From positions 1 through 38,912 of the forward strand of contig JAESTD010000173.1 in the NCBI GenBank assembly GCA_016763755.1: a DNA stretch of 38,912 nt. Direction: 5' to 3'. Below, piece after piece: positions 15,984-25,100 of this stretch. The stretch comes from Mucilaginibacter sp. (GTDB taxonomy: Bacteria > Bacteroidota > Bacteroidia > Sphingobacteriales > Sphingobacteriaceae). The notes under the pieces are model-generated. The model ran no database searches. It had not been told where the DNA came from and saw only the letters and a list, made by a program, of their open reading frames with translations. Made by a program: the position numbers and the translations under genes. Within the stretch, counting starts at the first letter, position 1. Each line of letters starts with the position of its first letter.

Positions 15984-16781
15984 TTATCCGAAGATCTGAT
16001 TAAGCAGTCCGGCAAGTCTTACGCCTCCTTTTAGCAACTGCTGGTTTAAAATGCCGATGTAGTCATAGTTATAACGATAAACATTAAGTTTATCACCGTC
16101 TTTAGCACTATCGTAAATTTTTGCAGCCAGGTGGTTCGATTCCAATAACCATTGACTGAGCGGGGCCTTTTGCCACTCTGTACGCTGCGCAAGGGTAGTA
16201 TGGTTGATCCACGCAGTATATTCAGTATAGCTCAATTGCTGAAAATCTATCAGCTGGCTATCCCAAACCGAGTGCAGATTGGTTGGGTTGTTAAACCAGG
16301 TTAATTTCACATCATTACCACCTTTATCGCTAAAATGGCCGGTATGTAAGGGCTGATGAATATCTTCAACAATATGTATCAGCATACGCAATGCAAGCAA
16401 TTTTGCATCTTTGCTGATCGTTTTTTTCTTTAATTCGCCTACAAGGTAATTTATCTTGGTGTAAGCATCAGCAGTAGTGTCTTTTTTCAAAAGTTCTTTC
16501 ATTTCTGCATCTGTCACTTCCTTTTCTATGTTTATGAAATGCCAGTTATACAGATAGCCATATTTCGGGTCTGATTTTACAAAATCGGCCCAGTTGCTGG
16601 TAATGGCGATAGACTCGGTGCCAAGGATGGCTTGTACAGCCTTGCGGGCTTTAGGGGTTAGATAGCTGTCGGCTATTTGTCCGCATATGCGGTGACCGTT
16701 GGCTCCCCATGCCATGCTCTGCAGCGGCAGGTATAGCATTGACAGGCCTAATACGATACGTTTTATTAAATTAAGTTTCAT
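15984..16781 (-). CDS. Secreted S1/P1-type nuclease
   Basis: This zinc-dependent nuclease of 265 residues degrades single-stranded DNA and RNA with 3'-nucleotidase activity. A signal peptide (1-24) ends so that mature Trp25 becomes the N-terminus (AWGANGHR), as in S1/P1 enzymes, whose N-terminal Trp binds zinc. His30 (GHR), the NWHFINIE region and the helix LIHIVEDIHQPLHTGH supply the remaining His/Asp zinc ligands. It is probably periplasmic or exported, for scavenging nucleic acids and phosphate. It lies 8 bp after the lipoprotein gene and is likely cotranscribed with it. Confidence 0.93.
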   Translation of the reverse strand: MKLNLIKRIVLGLSMLYLPLQSMAWGANGHRICGQIADSYLTPKARKAVQAILGTESIAITSNWADFVKSDPKYGYLYNWHFINIEKEVTDAEMKELLKKDTTADAYTKINYLVGELKKKTISKDAKLLALRMLIHIVEDIHQPLHTGHFSDKGGNDVKLTWFNNPTNLHSVWDSQLIDFQQLSYTEYTAWINHTTLAQRTEWQKAPLSQWLLESNHLAAKIYDSAKDGDKLNVYRYNYDYIGILNQQLLKGGVRLAGLLNQIFG

Positions 16782-16789
16782 CTGTTTAT

Positions 16790-17407
16790 TTACAGTGGTT
16801 TGGGATTACAAGTTGTTCTCTTTATCAGTTTCAGATCAATCGGTATTACGCCCGATGTAGGGCTCAACTCAACTACCGAATCTGTTTTTGCTTTCACTTT
16901 AAAATACTCCTCATACACGCCGCTTCGCAGGCAACCGGTTGGGTCTTTGTAACTGTAATCGGGGTTACAAAATATACCGCGCACGTGCAGGGTATCATTC
17001 TTTTGCTCATAGACACCTTTAGCGTATTCTGCCCAACGGCCGCTTTGCATACAGCTATCAGATCCGGCGTTAACCTTGCTGAAAGTATTTATCCGCACAA
17101 AAAACGAATCGCAGTTAAACTTAAGGTTATATAAAGAATAATTAACCAACTGTTGCTGCATTGTTACACTATCCTGCTTCCACTCGCCCTGTAGGTAAGC
17201 CTGCCCGGGTGTTTGGGTATTGGGGTTGAACCGGCAGCCAGTTTGCAGCATGCAGTTTGCAGTCAGCAGCAACACAATTGTTAAAAGTTTAAGAAAAGGC
17301 CTGTCACCCTGAGCTTGTCGAAGGGTTGCGCGCTGGCTTCGCCCACAATGGTTCGACAGGCTCACCATGACATTTTTGCTAAACTTTGAGGTGGAAATTT
17401 TACTCAT
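16790..17407 (-). CDS. Hypothetical lipoprotein with repeat-derived N-terminus
   Basis: No family is recognised. The frame has 205 residues. A hydrophobic signal (about 39-53) ends in the lipobox LQTGC (Cys58), so the mature part (147 residues, six or more Cys, beta-rich) should be a lipid-anchored envelope protein. Residues 12-36 are translated from a palindromic intergenic repeat (17302-17372), and both available ATG starts (Met1 and Met14) lie before or in that repeat. The native start was therefore probably displaced and replaced by one provided by the repeat. The mature domain begins Asn/Pro/Gln-rich, then has a WKQD...VNYSLYNLKF strand pattern. It precedes the S1/P1 nuclease gene by 8 bp. 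Confidence 0.65.
   Translation of the reverse strand: MSKISTSKFSKNVMVSLSNHCGRSQRATLRQAQGDRPFLKLLTIVLLLTANCMLQTGCRFNPNTQTPGQAYLQGEWKQDSVTMQQQLVNYSLYNLKFNCDSFFVRINTFSKVNAGSDSCMQSGRWAEYAKGVYEQKNDTLHVRGIFCNPDYSYKDPTGCLRSGVYEEYFKVKAKTDSVVELSPTSGVIPIDLKLIKRTTCNPKPL
17302..17372. repeat. Imperfect palindromic repeat inside the lipoprotein 5' end
   Basis: A 71-bp imperfect inverted repeat with ends TGTCA/TGACA and internal blocks TGAGC-TGTCGAA / TTCGACA-GCTCA. The arms match at about 17 of the outer 27 positions. This type of sequence is usually intergenic in Bacteroidota; here it is in frame. Confidence 0.8.
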
Positions 17408-17417
17408 ATAAACAAAA

Positions 17418-17457
17418 AAGCCCCTCTCCTTCAGGAGAGGGGTTTGGGGTGAGGCTT
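17418..17457 (-). terminator. Repeat serving as fumC terminator
   Basis: On the minus strand CCCCTCTCCT and AGGAGAGGGG form a perfect 10-bp stem followed by CTTTTTTG, two nucleotides after the fumC stop codon. The outer sequence AAGCCTCACC is shared with the element at 18945-19030 on the other side of fumC. Confidence 0.85.
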
Positions 17458-17458
17458 A

Positions 17459-18856
17459 CTACTTCAAGCTGCCTATCATATCTTCGGGGCGTACCCATTG
17501 GTCAAACTGCTCGTTGGTAAGCAAACCAAGGCCAATAGCGGCTTCGCGTAATGATGTACCTTCTTTCAATGCAGTTTTTGCAATTTTAGCCGCGTTATCA
17601 TAACCTATGTGCGGGTTAAGCGCAGTAACCAGCATTAACGAGTTTTCAAGGTGTTTTTTGATACCCTCGTAATTTGGCTCGATGCCGGCAGCACAATGAT
17701 CTGTGAAAGACACACACGCATCACCAATTAAACGGGCCGATTGCAGGAAGTTTGCAGCCATAACCGGTTTAAACACGTTCAGCTCGTAATGTCCGTTTGA
17801 TCCGCCGATAGAAATAGCTACATCATTACCCATTACCTGTGCAGCAACCATCGTTACGGCTTCGTTTTGGGTTGGGTTAACTTTACCCGGCATAATTGAT
17901 GAGCCCGGCTCGTTATCAGGAATATGGATCTCACCGATACCAGAACGCGGACCAGAAGCCAGCATACGGATATCGTTAGCTATTTTCATTAATGATACCG
18001 CAATTTGCTTCAAAGCACCATGGCTTTCTACAATGGCATCGTGTGCCGCTAAAGCTTCAAATTTATTCTCAGCAGTAATAAACGGCAGATTAGTGAATTT
18101 AGCAATGTATTCGGCAACCTTAACATCATAGCCTTTAGGGGTATTGATACCCGTACCAACCGCAGTACCACCAAGCGCAAGTTCGCTCAGGTGATCTAAA
18201 GTATTGCGTAAGGCTTTAAGACCATGGTTCAGTTGCGACACGTAACCAGAAAACTCCTGACCTAAGGTAAGCGGCGTAGCATCCATCAGGTGGGTACGAC
18301 CGATTTTTACAACGCTTTTAAACGCTTCAGATTTTGCCTGTAGGGTATCGCGCAGTTTTTCAACGCCGGGGATGGTAACGTCAATCAATATTTTGTATGC
18401 AGCAATGTGCATAGCGGTTGGGTAAGTATCGTTTGATGATTGTGATTTGTTCACGTCATCATTCGGGTGGATGAAGGTTTTGCCCTCGCCCAGTTTATTG
18501 CCTTGCAGTACGTGTGCTCGGTTGGCAACTACCTCGTTCACGTTCATGTTTGATTGCGTGCCCGAGCCTGTTTGCCATATCACCAGCGGGAATTCGCTGT
18601 CTAAAGCACCGGTTAATATCTCGTCACATACCTGGCCAATCAGGTCGCGTTTTTCGGCAGGCAGAACGCCAAGATCGGTATTGGTATATGCTGCAGCCTT
18701 TTTCAGGTAAGCAAAAGCTTCGATGATCTCTTTCGGCATCGAGGCTTCCGGGCCGATTTTAAAATTATTGCGCGAGCGCTCGGTTTGCGCGCCCCAGTAT
18801 TTATCGGCCGGTACCTGTACCGCACCCATGGTATCATGTTCGGTTCTGAAACTCAT
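17459..18856 (-). CDS. fumC: Class II fumarate hydratase
   Basis: FumC hydrates fumarate to L-malate in the citric acid cycle; it is a homotetramer without an iron-sulfur cluster, so it resists oxidants. The protein has 465 residues, as expected. The start ([26 protein letters not shown]), the fumarate-binding SGTQSNMN (about 97-104), the second region [15 protein letters not shown], and the superfamily signature [10 protein letters not shown] (318-327), which includes the catalytic serine loop, are all present. It is a single gene with its own promoter. Palindromic repeats flank it on both sides, the downstream one acting as its terminator. Confidence 0.97.
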   Translation of the reverse strand: MSFRTEHDTMGAVQVPADKYWGAQTERSRNNFKIGPEASMPKEIIEAFAYLKKAAAYTNTDLGVLPAEKRDLIGQVCDEILTGALDSEFPLVIWQTGSGTQSNMNVNEVVANRAHVLQGNKLGEGKTFIHPNDDVNKSQSSNDTYPTAMHIAAYKILIDVTIPGVEKLRDTLQAKSEAFKSVVKIGRTHLMDATPLTLGQEFSGYVSQLNHGLKALRNTLDHLSELALGGTAVGTGINTPKGYDVKVAEYIAKFTNLPFITAENKFEALAAHDAIVESHGALKQIAVSLMKIANDIRMLASGPRSGIGEIHIPDNEPGSSIMPGKVNPTQNEAVTMVAAQVMGNDVAISIGGSNGHYELNVFKPVMAANFLQSARLIGDACVSFTDHCAAGIEPNYEGIKKHLENSLMLVTALNPHIGYDNAAKIAKTALKEGTSLREAAIGLGLLTNEQFDQWVRPEDMIGSLK

Positions 18857-18879
18857 AATGATAGTGTGTTTTAGGGCAG

Positions 18880-18887
18880 CAAATTTA
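18880..18887 (-). promoter_or_regulatory. Promoter of fumC
   Basis: On the minus strand TAAATTTG matches TAnnTTTG exactly, 24 nt before the start codon, with TTTA 20 nt upstream as a near-consensus -33 element. Confidence 0.6.
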
Positions 18888-18944
18888 GTTTTTTATGCTT
18901 ATGATGCTAAAGGTTGCGAGTAATCTTTTTGTTAAAGTCGAAGA

Positions 18945-19030
18945 AAGCCTCACCTAAATCCTCTCCAATGGAGAGGACTTAAAAAAAGATCATTCGAACC
19001 CTCTCCTTTGGACAGGGCAGGGTGAGGCTT
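18945..19030. repeat. Imperfect palindromic repeat upstream of fumC
   Basis: The ends AAGCCTCACC and GGTGAGGCTT are perfect inverted repeats; inside lie two related CCTCTCC blocks. It shares outer and inner motifs with 17418-17457, so both belong to one repeat family. Confidence 0.75.
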
Positions 19031-19091
19031 CGCAATTACCCGTTTATAAAATTATACCTATCAATCCAGAAATATTACGAAATTAGCGCCG

Positions 19092-19568
19092 ATGACCGAT
19101 CTGAACGAATTTGAGTGCGAGATGCTTGATGCCCTACTGGAAGCTTTTGGCGTTCCGGATAGCCTAACCCGCGACCAGGTGATGATCCTGTTTGATGGTG
19201 ACGAAGCCGCAGCATTCGCCATGATCCAGATCTTGCTGCGCGAAGGACTGATTAAAGTAACCGGCGAGCATGGCCCTTACGATATTCCTCAAAAAGTAAT
19301 ATTGAAGCCAAAAGGCGAAAAACTCTTAAAATCGGGCGGGTTTTTAGCGCTTTATCACAAAGAACAGCAAAAGCCAGTTGAAGTAGGCGGCACATTAGCC
19401 AAATTGCAGCAACAGAATATGCGTTTGCAAAACCTGAAGTTATCTAACGAATCGCGCATCCGCGATCTGGAGAAAACCATTAGCCAGTCGCAATTAAAGC
19501 TTTATATCAGCTGGGCAGCTGCAGTAGTGGCGCTCATCATTGGCTTCCTTTTGGGAAAGTTTATGTAA
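19092..19568 (+). CDS. Orphan protein: winged-helix-like domain, coiled coil, C-terminal membrane anchor
   Basis: No family is recognised. The protein has 158 residues. Residues 1-80 are helical and look like a winged-helix-type fold (LNEFECEMLDALLEAFG, then DGDEAAAFAMIQILLREGLIKVT and a short hairpin with GPYDIPQKVILKPKGEKLL). Residues 100-135 are Leu/Gln-rich and should form a coiled coil. Residues 138-156 are a single C-terminal membrane helix (SWAAAVVALIIGFLLGKF), so the soluble part should face the cytoplasm as in tail-anchored proteins. It is a single gene in the plus direction, with neighbours that say little about its role. A membrane-tethered regulator is one guess, with low certainty. 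Confidence 0.6.
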   Translation: MTDLNEFECEMLDALLEAFGVPDSLTRDQVMILFDGDEAAAFAMIQILLREGLIKVTGEHGPYDIPQKVILKPKGEKLLKSGGFLALYHKEQQKPVEVGGTLAKLQQQNMRLQNLKLSNESRIRDLEKTISQSQLKLYISWAAAVVALIIGFLLGKFM

Positions 19569-19671
19569 CACCTCCTCCCCTTTTAATTTGAACGGCCCTC
19601 TAAACCGTAACAACTGTATTACACAATAGCATGTTAATTCAGCCATAACATTTCCTTAACCAAGGCTGGAT

Positions 19672-19679
19672 TACTTTTG
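19672..19679 (+). promoter_or_regulatory. -7 promoter element of the YdcF-like operon
   Basis: TACTTTTG matches TAnnTTTG exactly. Transcription would start near 19685, only about 6-12 nt before the TTG (19691) or GTG (19697) start, so the mRNA has almost no leader. Confidence 0.5.
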
Positions 19680-19696
19680 CCCCAATTCATTTGCAC

Positions 19697-20944
19697 GTGA
19701 AAAAACTTATACTATTCGTATCGATAGTTGTATTGAGCTTTAATGCCAAAGCACAGTTCTACGGCGCTTCTCCGGCCTACAAACTGGTTGGGAACAATTG
19801 GGTAGAGAGCAAAAACTACTATTTGCTAACCTTGCTTGAGAATGATAAACAAACCAAAGCTTTATTAAATGCAGACGCCGAACTGGCCGCGCTATCAAAA
19901 GCCAAACTTGCCGCATTGCAAAACGCCATGAAGACCTGTAACGATGGTTTGTGTTTGCCCGCTGCTCTAAAATTCAGCGATGAGGATATTGACTTGGTGA
20001 GCCGCCGTTTCGCAGCCTTGTACAAACCCGGCAATGCTTTAGATAAACTGGTAAAACTGCATTTGATTCCCTCGGGATGCTACAATCTTTATAAAGATGA
20101 ATCCCCCGAAAAGCTTTTGGTAAAAGCCTGGCAACAGGATGCATCTGCCGTAAACTTCACTATTGGGGTGTATGCTGAGGGCAAAAAGCCAAATTATCCA
20201 CAAATAGATTCCATCAGTTTTGATGTACATAAAAAAGCCTACTATACTTTAATGTACGATGCTGCTGCCGAGGTTGCCGACGTTGTTAAACCTGCCGACG
20301 GTTTCTTTGCAGCGCCTTTACACGCCGCCCTCACCTACCTTGGGATAAACGAACGCAACAACGCCGGCGACTACGAACCAATGGCTGATGGCGCAAATAA
20401 ACCTGCCGTTTTAAAAGTTAAAACAGTAAAATGGACTAATTACCCTTACAGCCATATATTGGTACCCGGTGCCGGGCCTGATAATTTGACCACCCCACTA
20501 AGCGGCGAGGGCATGTTACGTTGCCGCACAGCAGCCCGTGTCTACTTTGCAGGCAAAGCACCGTTTGTTGTAGTATCTGGAGGTAATGTGCATCCGTTTA
20601 AGACCCACAACAACGAGGCGGTTGAGATGCGTAAGTTTATGATCAATACACTACACCTGCCCGCCAGCGCGGTTATTATTGAACCACATGCCCGCCATAC
20701 TACTACCAACCTACGCAACGATGCCAGACTGATTTTCCGCTACGGTATCCCATTTGAAAAACCGGGATTGATAGTAACTGATAAATATCAGAACGATTTT
20801 ATTGAAAAAATGGATAAGCGCTGCATACAGGAGCTTAAATATCTTCCCTACAAATTAGGCAAACGCTTATCTGAAACATCGCTTGAATTTTACCCGCTTA
20901 TCGGCTCACTGCAAATTGATGCCGACGAGCCAATGGATCCTTAA
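19697..20944 (+). CDS. Secreted protein with C-terminal YdcF/ElyC-like (DUF218) domain
   Basis: From GTG at 19697 the protein has 415 residues (a TTG two codons earlier is the alternative). A signal peptide (about 1-19, ending NAKA) directs it out of the cytoplasm. Residues about 20-245 have no domain I recognise. The C-terminal part has the DUF218 pattern: strand SHILVPGAG, then PFVVVSGGNVHP, KTHNNEAVEMRKFM, and VIIEPHARHTTTNLRNDARL. This matches the YdcF/SanA/ElyC group, linked in E. coli to envelope integrity and possibly nucleotide-like ligand binding; enzymatic activity is not settled. The next gene begins 5 bp later, so the two are an operon. Confidence 0.8.
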   Translation: MKKLILFVSIVVLSFNAKAQFYGASPAYKLVGNNWVESKNYYLLTLLENDKQTKALLNADAELAALSKAKLAALQNAMKTCNDGLCLPAALKFSDEDIDLVSRRFAALYKPGNALDKLVKLHLIPSGCYNLYKDESPEKLLVKAWQQDASAVNFTIGVYAEGKKPNYPQIDSISFDVHKKAYYTLMYDAAAEVADVVKPADGFFAAPLHAALTYLGINERNNAGDYEPMADGANKPAVLKVKTVKWTNYPYSHILVPGAGPDNLTTPLSGEGMLRCRTAARVYFAGKAPFVVVSGGNVHPFKTHNNEAVEMRKFMINTLHLPASAVIIEPHARHTTTNLRNDARLIFRYGIPFEKPGLIVTDKYQNDFIEKMDKRCIQELKYLPYKLGKRLSETSLEFYPLIGSLQIDADEPMDP

Positions 20945-20949
20945 AAAAC

Positions 20950-21822
20950 ATGAAAACTACCCTCGCTGCCGCATTACTTATCGCCGGATTGTCATCTGCC
21001 ATTATAGTAAAAGAGATTGATACCACCCTTGTGCGCGAAACAACTGTTGACTCTTTAGGTGCCTGCCAGGGAGCATCAAACCAAAACGGTCGCATTTTCC
21101 TTTACGGCGACCGTGAGGTGGGAATGATCCGTGAATTTAAATGGGAAAAGGATAGCCTGGTTTATATCAACAAAGAGTATAAGCTTACACAAAACGGACA
21201 GGATGTGATAGGCCACCCCACCGGCATTGCGTACAATGGCAGCGATAAAGTTTTTATCGGCAATTCTATCCGCTTGAATAAAGAGGGTACCCAATGGAAG
21301 GCGGTTATTTACCAGGTTAACTGGCCCGGACTGCAAAAGACCGGTACGCTTGACGGCAATCTAATCAGTACTATTGATGATGACGCCTGCATACAAGGCA
21401 CACGCCCTGAGTATGTTAAATATAACAACAAATGGTATGTAGCCACTGCCGACTATGGCGACAAAGGCAACGAGGTTAGGCTATACGACCCCGAAAAGTT
21501 GGCGCATTGCAGCAAAACATCAGAGCCTGGTGTGCTGTTCAAAAAAATCACCTGCACGCCATGGGTACAAAACCTGCATTGGGTTGCAAACAAGGGTGTT
21601 TTAATATTGATACAAAATCAAATTGAAGGCCGCAAATGGCGCTTTACTTATATAGATTTTAAGAAATCTGTTGAGGCCGGCAGCATGCAGGTAATTAAAC
21701 AGGTAGATATAGACAGCCGCATGGACGAACTGGAAGGGTTTACCTTTATCAATGATCATAAAGGCATTGCAGTTACCTCATCCCGAAAAAACAACGTTAA
21801 TATTACCAACACCAGGTGGTAA
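20950..21822 (+). CDS. Secreted protein of unknown family, possibly beta-propeller
   Basis: The protein has 290 residues and an N-terminal hydrophobic signal (about 1-18). The rest is rich in beta strands, with recurring blade-like units such as GRIFLYGDREVG, GIAYNGSDKVFIGNSIRL, KYNNKWYVATADYG and HWVANKGVLILIQNQ, spaced 40-50 residues apart, which suggests a beta-propeller of five or six blades. The C-terminal DELEGFTFINDHKGIAVTSSR resembles the closing region of SdiA-regulated and phytase-like propellers. The ligand and activity are unknown. It is cotranscribed with the YdcF-like gene, so both may act in the same envelope process. Confidence 0.65.
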   Translation: MKTTLAAALLIAGLSSAIIVKEIDTTLVRETTVDSLGACQGASNQNGRIFLYGDREVGMIREFKWEKDSLVYINKEYKLTQNGQDVIGHPTGIAYNGSDKVFIGNSIRLNKEGTQWKAVIYQVNWPGLQKTGTLDGNLISTIDDDACIQGTRPEYVKYNNKWYVATADYGDKGNEVRLYDPEKLAHCSKTSEPGVLFKKITCTPWVQNLHWVANKGVLILIQNQIEGRKWRFTYIDFKKSVEAGSMQVIKQVDIDSRMDELEGFTFINDHKGIAVTSSRKNNVNITNTRW

Positions 21823-22121
21823 ACATTTCATTTTCTTAACAAAAAGTTAATCTTACAGGCGTGTTTTCTTAAGACAGGGTTAATAGCTTTGCTGCCATTA
21901 TAGCAACGTTTACCCCTACTGCTTAATATTTTAATAAAGAGCTATTCCAGCTTCATTAACAATAGTTAAACTGTTTGCCTATGTAACACTGTTTCCACTT
22001 CGCATTTCTATACAAGTGTAAAAACACGAAAACCGGAGTTGCGCCAACAATTGTCCGGTTCAAGTGATCGCTTGTCAATTAACTCATACCATAAGTCATT
22101 TAACAATTAACATTTAAATGT
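21823..22121 (+). promoter_or_regulatory. Promoter and structured leader of the susC-like gene
   Basis: A TAnnTTTG match (TAGCTTTG, 21884-21891) could give a leader of about 220 nt. In it AACCGGA (22031-22037) pairs with TCCGGTT (22054-22060), enclosing a small GTTG-CGC-CAAC hairpin. No ECF sigma/anti-sigma or hybrid two-component regulator gene is adjacent. Confidence 0.4.
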
Positions 22122-25100
22122 ATGCAAAAAAAGATTAATGTCAATCTTTTGAAGCAGGCATTCAAGGGTATAACAATGGTTATGCTATTGGTGTTTGCTA
22201 TCCCGGCCTTTGCCGAAAAAAACACTGTTAACACAATAGTGTCCACCGAAAACATCGCCGGTACGGTTATAGACGAAACCGACCTTCCATTACCGGGTGT
22301 AACTGTAAAGGTTAAAAACACAAATATTGCTACCAGCACCGATACTAAAGGCCATTTCTCTATCAATGCTGATAAAGGTGCTGTTTTAACATTCAGCTTT
22401 GTAGGTTATCTGTCACAGGATGCCACTTACGACGGCAGTGCGTTGCGCATAAAGATGAAACCATCTGCCAATATGCTTAACGAGGTTGTGGCTATTGGTT
22501 ACCAAACCATGCGTAAAAGCGATGTAACAGGCGCAATTTCAAGCGTAAAAGCCAGCGAACTTAACCTGGTTGCCCCAACTGTAGGGCAGGCATTGGTTGG
22601 TAAAGTTGCCGGTGTACAGGTATCGCAAACAAGCGGCGCGCCGTATCAAAGCACCAAGATCCGCGTGCGTGGAGTAGGCTCATTTATTGCCAGTTCCGAT
22701 CCGCTTTACGTTATAGATGGCTATCCTACTACCGATCTTTTCATCAACCCCGAGGATATAGAATCCATAGACGTTTTGAAAGATGCTGCATCTGCTGCCA
22801 TATATGGTTCAAGGGCATCAGGCGGTGTGGTTATAATTACTACCAAACGCGGCAAAGATGGTAAAGGTAAATTTGAGTACGATGTACAAACCGGTGTAAG
22901 CCAGTTAGGTAAAAAAGTTAAACTGCTTAACTCTGACGATTTTGCACAGCTGGTTATTGATGGTCGCAACAACGCTTATCATGATCTTTGGGTAAATACC
23001 GGCCACGTTTGGAACGATGCCATGATGTCTGACCCGAACGCTACCCGCGTAACCAACGTTGGTAATGCCGGTAGTGTTCAGATCCCTGATTACCTGTATG
23101 ACTTCCCTACGCAAACCCTAAAACACCAGACCGTTAATACCGACTGGCAGGACGAACTTTACCGCAATGCCTTTTATCAGCGCCATACCCTTTCATTCTC
23201 GGGTGGTGGTAAAGACGTACGTTACTACCTTAGCGGTGGTTACCAAAACCAGCCGGGTATAATTGTAGCCTCGGGCCAGGAGCGTTACAACTTCAGGGGT
23301 AACGTTGATGGCGACATCAGCAAAAAATTGCACGTGGGTGCTAACGTGGCTTACACTCAAAACTACAACCGCGAAACCCAGGAAGGCCGTTTTGACCATG
23401 GCCCGATCTTAGGTGCTTTGATCTATATGCCTTTCTTCCCGGCTTATAATGCGGATGGTTCGCTTGCCACTAACGCAGCAGCATTGCAATCATCTGCCTA
23501 TGGTTTTCAGAGTATTGAGAACCCGGTTGCACTGGCCGAACGTACAAAAATCAGCCGTAAAGGTTACCGCACGCTTGTTAACGCCAACGCTGCCTACAAG
23601 ATCCTTCCGGAGCTTAGCTTGAAACTTAACGTAGGTACAACCAAGTATAACGAGAAATACGACTACTACCTGCCTACCAACTTAAGCAACGGTGCAAACC
23701 CGCCGGGTTCGCCACAGTCTATTGCAGCAGCTACCGCAGCAGCGCAAACTACTGACCTTACCGACCAGCTGGGCGAGTTGACACTTAACTATAAAAAGGA
23801 TTTTGGCAAACATCACCTTGATGTTTTAGGTGGTTACACCGCGCAAAAAAGCACCACTGATGTGCTGAGCGTTATTGCAACCGGTTTCCAGAATGATAAT
23901 ATTCAGGAAATTACCGGTAAAGGTGCAGCAGATGGTTTCTTTAAATTGTACACTGCTAATCCTGATCTTGGTGTGGGCTTAGGTACACAAGGTTTAGTAC
24001 CAACCAGCAGGCAAACTTTTACCCTGTTATCATACCTTGCAAGGTTTAGCTACAATTATGCAGGCAAATATTATTTGATGGGTACTTTCCGTACGGATGG
24101 TTCATCACGTTTCGGCCCGCAAAACAAATATGGTTACTTCCCTTCGGTATCTGCCGGCTGGACACTGTCTGAGGAGCCTTTTTACAACAATTTCCTGGGC
24201 GAGCAATCAACCGTTAAGCTACGCGCAAGCTGGGGTCGCAGCGGTAACTACAACATCGGTAACTATGGCTACCTGCAAACCTTATCAAGCCCTGTAGGTG
24301 TTGTGTTTGGCGATAACGGTACAGTAGCATCAGGCACATACTCAAATGGTATTGCCGATGAGAAACTGAGCTGGGAATCAACCTCGCAATATAACTTTGG
24401 TACCGATATTACCTTGTTCAAAGGCCGTTTATCTTTATTAGCCAACTACTACCTGAGCTACTCGCGCGATATTTTGTATAAGCAACCAATCTCAGCGATC
24501 TCTGGTTCAACCACAATCCTTACCAACCTGCGTAACTCGCAGATCCGTAACACAGGTTTTGATTTCCAATTGGATGGCCGTGTAATATCTACTAAAGATT
24601 TCTCATTGAACCTTAGCGGTAACATCTCTATCAACCGTAACATGGTTACCAAACTGAGTGGCAACAACACCATCATCATTAACGGTGCCGAGCGTTCATA
24701 CTTAACAAACATTACCCAACAAGGTCAGCCTGTGGGTATGTTCTACGGCTTTAAAGTAGCAGGTATGGTAACTGCAGATAACATTAACAAAGTTGCTCCG
24801 TCTGCTTCTCAATCAAACCCGCTTCACGTTGGCGACCTGTATTTTGAAGACGTAAACCACGATGGTATTGTTAACGATGCCGATAAGACCGTTATCGGTA
24901 ACCCTTACCCTGATTTTACTTACGGTTTTGTGGTTAACCTTAACTATAAAAAGTTTGACTTTGCTGCAGGCTTCAACGGCTCACAAGGCAACCAGATACT
25001 TGATGGGCAGGATTACTACCTGTACAATATGGAAGGCTCCGGTAACCAATACGCAAACGTGGTTGACCGCTATCGCAATGCCGCTAACCCTGGCAATGGT

